From assembly GCA_949298955.1 (NCBI GenBank), contig CASFYQ010000003.1, positions 62,001 to 126,000 on the forward strand: a stretch of 64,000 nucleotides of DNA, read 5' to 3'. The translations under genes were made by a program, and so were the position numbers. Positions 43,985 to 52,875 of the stretch are shown in pieces. Position 1 is the first letter of the stretch; every line of letters begins with the position of its first letter. This stretch comes from an uncultured Bacteroidales bacterium. GTDB lineage: Bacteria > Bacteroidota > Bacteroidia > Bacteroidales > Barnesiellaceae. Under the pieces are notes generated by a model. That model ran no database searches. It was given only the letters and a program-made list of their open reading frames with translations, and was not told where the DNA came from.

Positions 43985-46900
43985 ATGAAAAAAGAACTAT
44001 TTTTATTTTCCGGGATTTTGGCGTTTTCGTTCTTTGCCGATGCGCAGGAACTGAAATATGACTACATGAAGTGGCCTGACAGCCAAAAACTGGGTGAGTA
44101 TGTGAACAGCTGGACGCCGGGAACGGAGTTGTTCGAAGATGAGAATTTTTATATCTCGCGTGTAAAACCCAAAGAGCGTTTCCGCAATGCTGCCACGCAG
44201 ATTGACGAAACACTTACCGAGGCTAATGATAAACAACTCGTTTTCTGGGTTCCTATCGGAAACGTTACGAATGCGAATGACCAATATTTTACCGACAACG
44301 GTCGTCCTAACGGAAAATTCGACGCCGAGGCTTTCAGCATGTGGTCGTATCTTACCCATTATGGAAACTGGACTGCTCCGCAAGGATGGGTGCCCGGCTC
44401 GTTTGCCGATGCCGCACACAAGAATGGTGTGGGAGTGTCGGGTGTAGCTTCTGTGCCTTGGGGCGGTTTGGGTAGTGATTGGAATAACGCTTTGACTACT
44501 TTGGCCAATGCCGATCCCGAGAAAGTAGCCAAATTCCTCCGCTACCACGGTGTAGATGGTCTTGGTTACAACTCCGAGTTCAGTGGAGGCTCCTCTTTTT
44601 TGCCTAAGTTGCGTACCTTGCACGAAACGATTTATCGCTATCTCACCGAAAACGGGAACCCGGTAGCTGAGAATTTCTGGTACGATGGTACCAACGACAA
44701 CGGTCAGATTACCTTTGACCAAGGTCTCGGTAACCACAATAAAGAGACTTTTGGCGATGGTGATCATATCCGTACTTCGTTGTTCCTCAACTACAACTGG
44801 TGGGGAACCACACCGAGAAACTCGTTCGGTAAAGTACAAACCTATGCCCCCGGGCGCAGTTCGCTCGACCTGTATGCCGGTTTCAATATGCAGGGTGGTG
44901 ACCCTTCGACCTGGACACTGCTGAAAGATTACGATATATCTATCGGTCTGTGGGGCGCACACGATTACAACATGTTGTGGGCCGACCGTGCCAACAACGG
45001 TAGTACCGATATTGCCAAACAGTTGAACTACCAGAACATCATCGAGCAATTCTTCTCCAACGGTAATCGCAACCCCATCGACAAAATCGAGGTTTACGAC
45101 CGTAAAAATCATCACCCCGATGAAAAATGGTTCGGTATGTCTGCTTTCATGACGGCTCGCAGTTCTCTCAAATGGGATCTCTCCGAAGAACCGTTTATCA
45201 CCTATTTCAACTTGGGTAACGGCCGTTTCTTCAACTGGATGGGCGAGCGTCAGAACGACAGAGAATGGTATAACATCGGTGTACAGGATTATCTGCCTAC
45301 ATGGCGTTATTGGTTTGCCTCGGAATTTTTGGGCAAGACAGCCGACAAGGTGGTAGAAAACGGCTTGGATGCCAAGTTTACTTATGACGATGCTTATGTG
45401 GGCGGTTCGTGTCTGCGTATCTTTGGTTCGGTTGCCAATGAATATCTGCACATGTTCAAGACCGATTTCACATTGGCTGCGGGCGATGTAATCACTGTTC
45501 GTTACAAATTGGTTCGTGGTCAAGCCGACATTAATCTTGTCCTTTCGGCCGTAGGTGCAGAAACTGAACCCTTGCGTGAAAGCGGCTTCAAAGTGCTGAC
45601 GGTTGCTGATAGCGAGGCTGACGACGAAATCTGGATCGAAAAGCAATTTACGATAAGCGGTTCGCTGGCTTCGTTGGCCAACCAGGATATTGCCATGATT
45701 GCTCTCCATTTCCAAAATGCCGAGAACCTGGAACTCTATCTGGGTGAGTTCTCGATTACTCGTTCAGACATGTCTACACCGGCTACTCCCGAGATTAAAC
45801 TGGCAAAGGTATTGGCTTCGCATTACAAGGGTGTTGATGCCAAGTTGATCTTCAACATGCCGAATAGCAAACCTGCCGGCGAACCCGTTTACAACCTCGA
45901 CGTGAATACCTCGTTGTTCAAACTTTATGCACAACAAGAGGGTGGCGAACCTATCTTGATGGGTATCACAACCTCTTGGGCCGGTATGTACTATTCGATT
46001 CCTACCGATTTGGACGGAACACAACGTATTCGCTTGGGTGTAGCTGCTGTTTCGCTTGATATGAAGAGCGACTCTGAAATTGCTTGGAGCGAATATCAGG
46101 ATATGGGCGAGTATACGATGACCAACGATATTCAAATCGACAAGACCACGATCAAACCGAACGAAGGTTTCGAAATCTCTTATGTCGATCCTCGTCACCC
46201 TGCTGCCGATTGGAAACTGCTCAATAGCGACGGTGAAACTGTAAAACACGCTGAAAATACGAGTGTATTCTCTGTACCCGAGGGTATCGAAGAGATTGGT
46301 GGTTATGACCTGCAAGTAATTTACGAGGGTGAGACTACTACATATGGCTACTATGTACAAGTTACCAGTGAGGAGGTAGGTGCTCTGCCCGAAATTTATA
46401 CCCTCACGGTCGATGGCGAAGATACCGAGAACGCCGAAGTGAAGATTGAGGTAGACCAAGAGCTTACTCTGGGCTATACCGGTAGAAAAGCCAATGGAGC
46501 TTCTTCGCGAGGTATTGAAATTAATGAAGGCTGGGTAGGTGGTCCTATGTCCGACTTGGGTATCGGCGGTGGCCAAACTTTCTCGGTTTCGGCTTGGGTT
46601 CGCTTTACCTCTATTCCGGGTTCGTCGTGCTTCTTCAGCGTCGAGAACCGTGCTTCAAGCGCTTGGCCGGTAAACAACTGGGGTTGGATGTGGGCTAACA
46701 TCAATCCTGCCGGCAAACTGGCTAACTATACTTTCCGTAGCAGTACGGCCAATGGTTCTCCCGAGTTGAAATATGTCTTCCCCAATACCACTATAACTCC
46801 CAACGCTTGGAACCATGTGGTGCTCGTATTTGAGTATAATACCAGCTCGCAGTTCCGCTCGAAATTCTACCTGAACGGTGTTCTTCAAGAGTCTACCTGG

Positions 46901-47746
46901 ACATTTAATAATGCCAGCGGTACGACCGAAGATTGGGTGAATATAAATTACAGCATTTCGGCTTCCGACTGGTTCTGCTTTGCCGGTGGTCGTGGGTCGG
47001 AGCCTGTTTACAACAACGGTATCATCGACGACCTGTTGGTTTGGGACGGTGCTATGACGCTGGAAGAGGTACAAGCTGCCAAAGAGGGTCTCGATGCCGA
47101 ATCCTTGCCTTCTGATGTAATTGCATACTGGGATTTTGAAACCGATGCCAATGATGAAAACTATTTCATTGCCAAGGGCTCGAGGAGTGATGCCAAGGCT
47201 TGTTCGTTCAAGACCGAAGCCGGTGAAGGCGAAGGTTCGGGTGTGCAAGTTCCTCAAAATCCGCTTTATATCTCGGGTTGCCCGTTTATCGCAGGTACCA
47301 CTTTCAAGGTAGAAACTCTTCCTACCTGGACTGCTAAACGTGGTGTATTGAGCGAATCGAGCGGTACCGATACCGAAGGTTCTACGAAACTGACTTACAG
47401 CAAACCGGGTGACTATACCGTTACGCTGAAACTCGAGAACTCGCTGGGTTCTGATACGAAGACCTATCCTGTATTTACAATCGACGAAGAAGATGGCGTT
47501 GAAACCGGTGCAATGGGCGAAATGCGTACCTATACTGTTGAGGACGTTCTCTTCGTAGAATTTGCCGAAGAAGGAACTTATCAGGTAGGCGTATACAACA
47601 TTTCGGGTATGCTTGTCGCTCAAGAAGAGGCTGACGTTGTAGCCGGCCAACACATGAGCATTACGCTTGGCTCGAAGGGCGTTTACGTAGTTAAAGTGAT
47701 GAAAGAAGGCAAAGTCGTACGTGCTGTCAAAGTGATGAACCGCTAA
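43985..47746 (+). CDS. GH85 endo-beta-N-acetylglucosaminidase with LamG, PKD-like and sorting-type C-terminal domains
   Basis: Cuts the chitobiose core of N-glycans, leaving one GlcNAc on the protein. 1253 residues. Signal peptide I site (FFADAQE; not a lipoprotein). GH85 catalytic barrel about 25-350: KQLVFWVPIGN, DGLGYNSEF with the N-x-E pair N196/E198 at the family's DGxxxNxE spacing, and NFWYDGTNDNGQITFDQGL matching the family's WYDSM...G...WQN segment. A Gal-binding-like domain follows (about 470-600), then FN3/Ig-like modules, a LamG/concanavalin-like module (about 842-1035), a PKD-like module (about 1090-1170), and a C-terminal 75-residue domain (VYNISGMLVAQE ... GVYVVKVMKEGK) like T9SS type A/DUF6383 sorting domains. 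Last gene of the PUL. Confidence 0.9.
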   Translation: MKKELFLFSGILAFSFFADAQELKYDYMKWPDSQKLGEYVNSWTPGTELFEDENFYISRVKPKERFRNAATQIDETLTEANDKQLVFWVPIGNVTNANDQYFTDNGRPNGKFDAEAFSMWSYLTHYGNWTAPQGWVPGSFADAAHKNGVGVSGVASVPWGGLGSDWNNALTTLANADPEKVAKFLRYHGVDGLGYNSEFSGGSSFLPKLRTLHETIYRYLTENGNPVAENFWYDGTNDNGQITFDQGLGNHNKETFGDGDHIRTSLFLNYNWWGTTPRNSFGKVQTYAPGRSSLDLYAGFNMQGGDPSTWTLLKDYDISIGLWGAHDYNMLWADRANNGSTDIAKQLNYQNIIEQFFSNGNRNPIDKIEVYDRKNHHPDEKWFGMSAFMTARSSLKWDLSEEPFITYFNLGNGRFFNWMGERQNDREWYNIGVQDYLPTWRYWFASEFLGKTADKVVENGLDAKFTYDDAYVGGSCLRIFGSVANEYLHMFKTDFTLAAGDVITVRYKLVRGQADINLVLSAVGAETEPLRESGFKVLTVADSEADDEIWIEKQFTISGSLASLANQDIAMIALHFQNAENLELYLGEFSITRSDMSTPATPEIKLAKVLASHYKGVDAKLIFNMPNSKPAGEPVYNLDVNTSLFKLYAQQEGGEPILMGITTSWAGMYYSIPTDLDGTQRIRLGVAAVSLDMKSDSEIAWSEYQDMGEYTMTNDIQIDKTTIKPNEGFEISYVDPRHPAADWKLLNSDGETVKHAENTSVFSVPEGIEEIGGYDLQVIYEGETTTYGYYVQVTSEEVGALPEIYTLTVDGEDTENAEVKIEVDQELTLGYTGRKANGASSRGIEINEGWVGGPMSDLGIGGGQTFSVSAWVRFTSIPGSSCFFSVENRASSAWPVNNWGWMWANINPAGKLANYTFRSSTANGSPELKYVFPNTTITPNAWNHVVLVFEYNTSSQFRSKFYLNGVLQESTWTFNNASGTTEDWVNINYSISASDWFCFAGGRGSEPVYNNGIIDDLLVWDGAMTLEEVQAAKEGLDAESLPSDVIAYWDFETDANDENYFIAKGSRSDAKACSFKTEAGEGEGSGVQVPQNPLYISGCPFIAGTTFKVETLPTWTAKRGVLSESSGTDTEGSTKLTYSKPGDYTVTLKLENSLGSDTKTYPVFTIDEEDGVETGAMGEMRTYTVEDVLFVEFAEEGTYQVGVYNISGMLVAQEEADVVAGQHMSITLGSKGVYVVKVMKEGKVVRAVKVMNR

Positions 47747-47767
47747 TGTAGTAATCGGGTGTTTTGA

Positions 47768-47787
47768 GTCGGGGAAAAGTTCCCGAC
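47768..47787 (+). terminator. First hairpin after the PUL
   Basis: GTCGGGGAA/TTCCCGAC with a 3-nt loop, 22 nt after the GH85 stop. No T-run, so more likely an mRNA 3'-end protector. Confidence 0.5.
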
Positions 47788-47816
47788 AATAGAAACATGA
47801 TACCGGTTTTTGAGAG

Positions 47817-47857
47817 GCCGACCCAAAATAGATTTTTTGTGGTCGGCTTCTTTTCAT
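47817..47857 (+). terminator. Second hairpin after the PUL
   Basis: GCCGACC/GGTCGGC with inner AAAA/TTTT pairing, followed by TTCTTTTC. Confidence 0.7.
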
Positions 47858-47872
47858 TTAAGCATAAAAGAT

Positions 47873-47915
47873 AATCGGTTGCAATTTTTCGGGTTGCAAC
47901 CGATTTCTTTTTTTA
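47873..47915 (+). terminator. Third, strongest terminator after the PUL
   Basis: AATCGGTTGCAA/TTGCAACCGATT, a 12-bp perfect stem with a 9-nt loop and TCTTTTTTTATT. The sequence from 47916 to 48107 has no supported gene. Confidence 0.9.
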
Positions 47916-48107
47916 TTCGTCCGGAATGGTTTTATGAACTGCATGTCGGTCATTTGCGGTCGTGTGTTTCCACCTTCGAGTTCCGAGACGAGGTGATGTG
48001 TGTCGAGCCTGTCCATGTGCCGGCCCATCGTGCCCTCCTTGATGTTATAGTTCACATTCTCATAAAGCAGAGGAACTCTCCTGCGCCTCTTGTGGCAGCT
48101 AAATAAA

Positions 48108-48139
48108 TTTGCTTCTGCGGGAGAGGTGTGCTATTTTTG
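48108..48139 (+). promoter_or_regulatory. Promoter of dus, ending 4 nt before the start codon
   Basis: TTTG (48108-48111), 20 nt, then TATTTTTG (48132-48139): a perfect consensus. Transcription would begin at or next to the ATG at 48144, so the message may be leaderless. Confidence 0.8.
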
Positions 48140-48143
48140 CATC

Positions 48144-49097
48144 ATGTCACTACCTGTTTGTTTTGCTCCGTTGCAAGGGTATACCGATGCGGTGTACCGT
48201 TGTGCCCACGCCTCGCTCTTCGGCGGGGTAACCGCTTATTATACGCCGTTTGTAAGGATCGAGAAGGACGATTTCCGTCGGAAGGATTTGCGCGATATAG
48301 CACCCGAAAATAATCGGGGTGTGGCGGTTGTTCCGCAGATTATCGCTTCGCATCCCGACGAGTTGCGTCGGCTTGTCGACGGTGTCGCCGCCTGCGGTTA
48401 CCGTCGCATCGACATCAACCTGGGTTGCCCGTTTCCCATGCTGGCCCGTCGCCATAAGGGCTCGGGCATATTGCCTTTCCCCGATGAGGTGGAGCGGCTG
48501 TTGCGTCCGCTCGAAGAGTATGGCGGGTTTACTTTCTCGGTAAAGATGCGGCTGGGGTGGGAGAGTCCCGACGAGTCGCTGCGGCTTTTGCCTTTGTTCG
48601 AGAGCCTGTCGGTGCGGCAGATTACTCTCCATGCCCGGCTGGGACGTCAGCAGTACAAGGGCGAGCCCGATCGTGAGGCTTTCGCCCGTTTTTACGAGGT
48701 GTGTCGTTTGCCGCTGCTTTACAATGGCGACTTGGTTACTGTCGACGATATACAGTCGGTCGAGCGGCAATTTCCCCGTTTGTCCGGTGTGATGGTGGGG
48801 CGGGGGTTGTTGGCCCGTCCCTGGTTGGCCGAGGCTTATACCGTCGGCTCCGGGGCCGTGACAGGTCGCTACGAGCGGGTAGAGCGGTTGCACAACCGGG
48901 TATTCGACGAGTATGGGGCGGTGTTGCAGGGCGCGCATCAGTTGCTCACCCGCATGGCCGTGTTTTGGGAATACCTGTTGCCCGAGGTCGACCGGCGTTT
49001 GAGAAAACGGGTGCTGAAAGCTCGTTCTATCGACGAGTATGTAGGGGCGGTGAGGACGTTGTGGCTTTCGTTGAGCGAAAAACGGGCAGACCGATAG
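48144..49097 (+). CDS. dus: tRNA-dihydrouridine synthase
   Basis: FMN-dependent reductase that converts uridine to dihydrouridine in tRNA D loops. 317 residues. The TIM barrel opens with CFAPLQGYTDAVYR (6-19). RIDINLGCPFPMLARRHKGSGIL (near 93-115) is the Dus signature region, FSVKMRLGWESPDES follows, and the FMN phosphate-binding LSGVMVGRGLLARPWL is intact. The C-terminal helical domain is present. The ATG at 48144 is required, because residues upstream are not Dus-like, even though the promoter's -7 box ends only 4 nt before it. Which uridine it modifies cannot be told. Confidence 0.93.
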   Translation: MSLPVCFAPLQGYTDAVYRCAHASLFGGVTAYYTPFVRIEKDDFRRKDLRDIAPENNRGVAVVPQIIASHPDELRRLVDGVAACGYRRIDINLGCPFPMLARRHKGSGILPFPDEVERLLRPLEEYGGFTFSVKMRLGWESPDESLRLLPLFESLSVRQITLHARLGRQQYKGEPDREAFARFYEVCRLPLLYNGDLVTVDDIQSVERQFPRLSGVMVGRGLLARPWLAEAYTVGSGAVTGRYERVERLHNRVFDEYGAVLQGAHQLLTRMAVFWEYLLPEVDRRLRKRVLKARSIDEYVGAVRTLWLSLSEKRADR

Positions 49098-49185
49098 GAC
49101 TTTTCCCGGTCAAAAACGTTATAATGGAAAGGTAGAGAGGAGTGCGCCCGAGAGCATGGTATCCATGTGGAAAAACGGTTTTTTA

Positions 49186-49217
49186 TTTGCTTTTGCGTTG
49201 CCCTTTCGTTACCTTAG
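49186..49217 (+). promoter_or_regulatory. Probable promoter of the DUF2007 gene
   Basis: TTTG (49186-49189) and TACCTTAG (49210-49217) are 20 nt apart; the ATG is 76 nt further on. Confidence 0.5.
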
Positions 49218-49293
49218 CAAAAAGCGGAGGCGAGTTGGGTATTTGCATTCTATGCTGCCTCTTTGTGAAAACTACTTAAAAACACTCCCTATT

Positions 49294-49530
49294 ATGGAAA
49301 AAGAGATTGTGTTGTATCGTACGTTCGACTCGTCGGTCGAAGCGAATATCGTGAAAGATGTATTGGAGACAAACGGGGTACCCTGTTTCTTGTCGAATGA
49401 GATTTTTTCGAGTGTGTTGCCGTTGACCAACTCGTCGGTAGGGGCTATCCGGCTGAACATCTTTGCCGAAGATGTGGCCAAGGCCGATACCATTCTCAGC
49501 ACCATAACACTCCCCGATAGCCGGGAATAA
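49294..49530 (+). CDS. DUF2007-type small protein
   Basis: 78 residues, cytoplasmic. The sequence EIVLYRTFDSSVEANIVKDV, then LETNGVPCFLSNE, then GAIRLNIFAEDVAKADTILS is the DUF2007 pattern (putative prokaryotic signal-transducing protein, a PII-like alpha/beta fold). Function not established. The ATG at 49294 is chosen because conserved residues begin there; the longer frame from 49156 encodes unrelated sequence over the promoter. Confidence 0.85.
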   Translation: MEKEIVLYRTFDSSVEANIVKDVLETNGVPCFLSNEIFSSVLPLTNSSVGAIRLNIFAEDVAKADTILSTITLPDSRE

Positions 49531-49594
49531 CCGGTATTCGTCTCGCGGGACGAGGCTGCGGGATTCTTTGAATGGCGCAATTACACGGTATATC

Positions 49595-51145
49595 TTATTT
49601 TTTGAGGGCTGCGAAATTTCCCGGAGAGAACACCGGGCCTGCACCGGGGGTGCCTTGGGCAGCCTCGGTATTTGGGTCTTCTTTAACTTCTTTGCCGGCG
49701 AAGGTCACGGTAATGCCTTGCTTGATTTTGAAACCGGTGAATACCACGAGAATCGACATGAGGGGGCTCAACAGGTTGAAGAAACAGTAGGGCAGATAGG
49801 TGAGTGTGCCTACTCCCAGCACGGTGGCCTGAGTCATGCCGCACGAGTTCCAGGGAATGAGTACCGAGGTGACCGTCACCGAGTCCTCGACAGTACGGCT
49901 GAGCAACCGGCTTTCCAGCCCACGGTTGCGGTACAACTCCTTAAACAGGTTTCCCGTCAGGATAATCGACAGATATTGGTCGGCCGTGCAGGCGTTGAAA
50001 AACAGTCCGGCTCCTACGGTCGAGCTCACGGCACTTTTAGGCTTGTGTACGAACCGTACGAAGAGGTTGGTGATACTGTGTAGCATATGGCTGGCCGACA
50101 TCACTCCCCCGAAACACATGGCACAGATGATAAGCCAAACGGTGTCCATCATACCTCGCATGCCCCGGGTTGCCACTAAGGCGTCGATTTCGGGGTGGCC
50201 TGTCGCAAGAGCGGTGTTGCCGAATATCGAAATCATCAAGGCCTTGAATCCGGCCGTGAAATCGAGGGTGTCGCTTGGGGCGATTTGCAGCAGAATATGG
50301 GGCTGGAAAATCAGGATACAGATGGCGGCAACAATCGACGAAATAAAGAGTGTGATGATGGTGGGCAGCTTGACCATGATAAGTATCGCCGTGATAAGAG
50401 GCACCAGCATCAGCCAAGGCGACAGGTTGAACGTCTGGGACAGCGTATCGGCAAAGAGTGCACTTTGTTCGCTATCGGTATGGTTCATCGAGAATCCCGC
50501 CACGGTAAAGATAATGAGTGTGATGGCCATCGACGGTATGGTGGTAAAAAGCATATAGCGTATGTGGGTGAAGAGTTTGGTGCTCGTGGTCGACGAGGCG
50601 AGTACCGTCGTATCGGAGAGAGGTGAGATTTTGTCGCCGAAATAGGCTCCCGAGATGATGGCGCCGGCAATCCAGCCCACCTCGAATCCCAGTGCCTTGC
50701 CGATGCCCAGCAGGGCTACGCCTATGGTGGCGATGGTTGTCTACGAGCTGCCCGTGACTAACGAGACGATGGAGCAGATGATGCAGCACGAAGCCAGGAA
50801 GAATCGGGGCGACAGGATATGCAGTCCGTAGGAAATGAGCGAAGGAACCACACCGCTAAGCATCCAGGTTCCCGAGAGGGCTCCGATGAGCAGCAAGATG
50901 ATAATGGCCGGGGTTACCTTTTTGATGTTTTTGGACATTCCCTCTTCGAGTGTACTCCACTTGTAGTTGTATTTGAGCATGGCAATTCCCACGCACACCG
51001 CTGTGGCGATGAGGAGCGACACCTGGCTGCCGCCCAAAAGGGCGTCGCCTCCGAAGATGGGGATAACCATGGCCAGCAAGGCTACGAGCGTAGCCAGCGG
51101 GGTGAGAGCGATGAGGGGTGCGGGTATTTTGGTTTTCTCGTTCAT
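49595..51145 (-). pseudogene. nhaC: Na+/H+ antiporter NhaC, interrupted by an in-frame amber codon
   Basis: Inner-membrane Na+/H+ antiporter of about 516 codons with some 11 hydrophobic helices. The frame runs from ATG 51145 to a TAG at 50743-50741, then continues in the same frame to TAA at 49595. The residues around the stop read VTGSS-stop-TTIATIG. NhaC proteins have Trp there (GSSWTT-like), and TGG to TAG is a single G-to-A change. Downstream sequence is fully conserved in style (ISGAYFGDKISPLSDTT, FFNACTADQYLSIILTG, SVLIPWNSCGMTQATVLG), so the lesion is recent, suppressed, or a sequence error. As written it yields a 134-residue N-terminal fragment. Confidence 0.85.
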
Positions 51146-51171
51146 CTTGTCTTAATTGAAATTTGTGGGTG

Positions 51172-51179
51172 CAAATGTA
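51172..51179 (-). promoter_or_regulatory. -7 box upstream of nhaC
   Basis: TACATTTG on the minus strand, 26 nt before the ATG; no clear -33 element. Confidence 0.4.
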
Positions 51180-51217
51180 ATAATAATGCAAATATATCCC
51201 CTTAAAATTCCGCTATT

Positions 51218-51231
51218 TTTGAATATTCAAA
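51218..51231. repeat. 14-bp perfect palindrome upstream of nhaC
   Basis: TTTGAATATTCAAA is fully self-complementary and lies about 75 nt upstream of the nhaC start, a possible operator. The 51146-51412 gap has no gene. Confidence 0.5.
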
Positions 51232-51412
51232 CTATTTTTATTGAATAGCAGAATAAATATGCAATATTGAGAGCCGTCAAGAGGGGGTGATGATTGATTG
51301 TGTTGTTCCATGAAATTCAGGAACGCAGCCAACGGGTGTTATTCTTTGCAGTCTCTCTTTTGGATTCCGCGTCATCGCGCAGAATGGAGCTGCGTATTGT
51401 CGGGGGAAAGAC

Positions 51413-51452
51413 AAAAACACCCCCAAAAAGTTCCTGAGAAACTTTTGGGGGG
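51413..51452 (-). terminator. Terminator of the ECF-2/barrel operon
   Basis: CCCCCAAAAAGTT/AACTTTTGGGGG stem (one bulged A), followed on the minus strand by TGTTTTTGT, 38 nt past the barrel gene stop. Confidence 0.8.
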
Positions 51453-51489
51453 CAGTATGATTCGAGCCGTATGAACGGGACAGGAAGGG

Positions 51490-52398
51490 TCAGAAATGGA
51501 GCATCACGCCGGTTGAGAAGCTGCGCATTTGGGGGGCATGGTTCTGCTGCATGATGTTGAAAGGCGACAGCTTCACATAGAAGCCGAAGGTACCGTATCC
51601 GCCTTGGGCCATGATATCGAGGTTGATGGGATTGGGCTTGATGTTCTTGTTGAAAATCTGTACCTTTTGACCGTCGACGGTGGTATATTTGGTTTTGGTA
51701 CTGCTGTATGTCTTGATACCGATGACCGGGCCCAGCGAGAAGAAAACAGGGCCGTGCAGGAATTGGTGAGTTTGCCATTCGATGAGCAGAGGTATGGTGA
51801 GGTCTACGGTTTTTACCCGCGAAAAATCGAGGTTGGCATCCTCGGGACAGGGAGAGATGTTTATTTGGCCGTCTTGCTTGACAAAGTAGCGGTTTTCGTT
51901 CATGACATAGTTGCGCCAGTCGATGCCCAGACCGGTGACGAATCCCCAGTTGTTGGCATGGATAGGGGCACAGACGGTGATGAAATTCCAAAATATTTCG
52001 AACGAAGCCGAGAAATCGAGCGCAATGCCGTTGGGTTCGTTGAGGAATCGCAAGCCGTTGCCCATGCCGTTGCAGAAGCCGAAACCCACGCCCGACCAGT
52101 GCGGGTCGAAACGTTTGCGCCGTTCTTTCTTTTTCCCCGCAATGAGATTAGAGAAAGGGAACGATACCGACTCGGAGAGTTCCCATGAGGTCTGTCGTTT
52201 CCCGTCGATGAAGCGCGATTCGTAGAATTTCCGGTAGGGTTTGTCGCCTTCGAGAACCTTGACCGAGACGATGTCGGCCGAATCTTTGATTTGGATTTCC
52301 TTTTGATTGAAAAATACGGTAGTATCGCATTCGCATTCAGCAGCCCAAGCCGAGCCGGCGAGCAGAAATGCGGGCAAGAGTGTAACGAGGTGTTTCAT
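51490..52398 (-). CDS. Outer-membrane beta-barrel protein of the second ECF locus
   Basis: 302 residues with signal peptide MKHLVTLLPAFLLAGSAWA. A short periplasmic region (about 20-90) precedes strand-rich sequence from WSGVGFGFCNGMGNGLRF to the C-terminal SFSTGVMLHF, whose terminal Phe fits BAM insertion. It resembles the outer-membrane barrel family common beside Bacteroidetes ECF sigma genes. The ATG at 52398 is chosen for the signal peptide; the frame is open upstream only as shadow sequence. It starts 13 nt after the gene before it. Role unknown, perhaps a regulated product or sensor of the sigma factor. Confidence 0.85.
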   Translation of the reverse strand: MKHLVTLLPAFLLAGSAWAAECECDTTVFFNQKEIQIKDSADIVSVKVLEGDKPYRKFYESRFIDGKRQTSWELSESVSFPFSNLIAGKKKERRKRFDPHWSGVGFGFCNGMGNGLRFLNEPNGIALDFSASFEIFWNFITVCAPIHANNWGFVTGLGIDWRNYVMNENRYFVKQDGQINISPCPEDANLDFSRVKTVDLTIPLLIEWQTHQFLHGPVFFSLGPVIGIKTYSSTKTKYTTVDGQKVQIFNKNIKPNPINLDIMAQGGYGTFGFYVKLSPFNIMQQNHAPQMRSFSTGVMLHF

Positions 52399-52411
52399 AT
52401 TGTCGAGGTTT

Positions 52412-52864
52412 TTATTGTTTCTTTTGGATAAACAGGTTGATGAGCCGGTCGAGTTGGGTGTGCCCTTCGAGGTAGATGAGGGTGGCGTCGCCCGCCGACA
52501 GTTTGCGGAACAGGATAAAGCGGTTTTCCCCGTCGGGCGATGCCGGGGGTAGCTGGTAATACCCGGCAATGGTGTTGTTGCCGGCTTTCACTGTCTCGCT
52601 GTTTTCGGCTTTGGAGCTGTCGGCTCGCACGGCTGCTTCGAATAGAGCCACATCGTCGGGGCGGTCGGTAATGGTTATGCTGTGGAAGAGCGAGAGCTTA
52701 TAGTCTTTCAACTTTTTGCCTTTGATGAGGACGACGACCGCCTGTTTGTCGCGGTTGTATTGTCCGGCAAAGAGGGGCGCGACGGCGAGTCCTTCCTGAG
52801 CCCGGCACAAGTGCACGGTGCCAAATAGCAGACAGCAGATGAGTATTTTGCAAAACAGTTTCAT
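52412..52864 (-). CDS. Exported small protein, possibly DUF6108-like
   Basis: 150 residues with a Sec signal peptide (MKLFCKILICCLLFGTVHLCRAQ) and a mature part with the pattern VVVLIKGKKLKDYKLSLFHSITI and a C-terminal hydrophilic helix LDRLINLFIQKKQ. It looks like small periplasmic proteins of Bacteroides annotated DUF6108; I am not sure of that match. It is located between the anti-sigma-like gene (11 nt upstream) and the barrel gene, so it belongs to the same operon. No enzymatic motif. Confidence 0.75.
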   Translation of the reverse strand: MKLFCKILICCLLFGTVHLCRAQEGLAVAPLFAGQYNRDKQAVVVLIKGKKLKDYKLSLFHSITITDRPDDVALFEAAVRADSSKAENSETVKAGNNTIAGYYQLPPASPDGENRFILFRKLSAGDATLIYLEGHTQLDRLINLFIQKKQ

Positions 52865-52875
52865 GGCGAGCGTGT

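Noticed and set aside
47858..48055. 65-codon minus-strand frame (MNYNIKEGTMGRHMDRLD...)
   Set aside because: It reads somewhat protein-like, but its end overlaps the strong PUL terminator, it has no promoter box and I recognise no family. It is left out rather than annotated.
50485..50789. Overlapping frames that could suggest a frameshift in nhaC
   Set aside because: The two halves of nhaC are in the same frame, so the break is a nonsense codon and not a frameshift.
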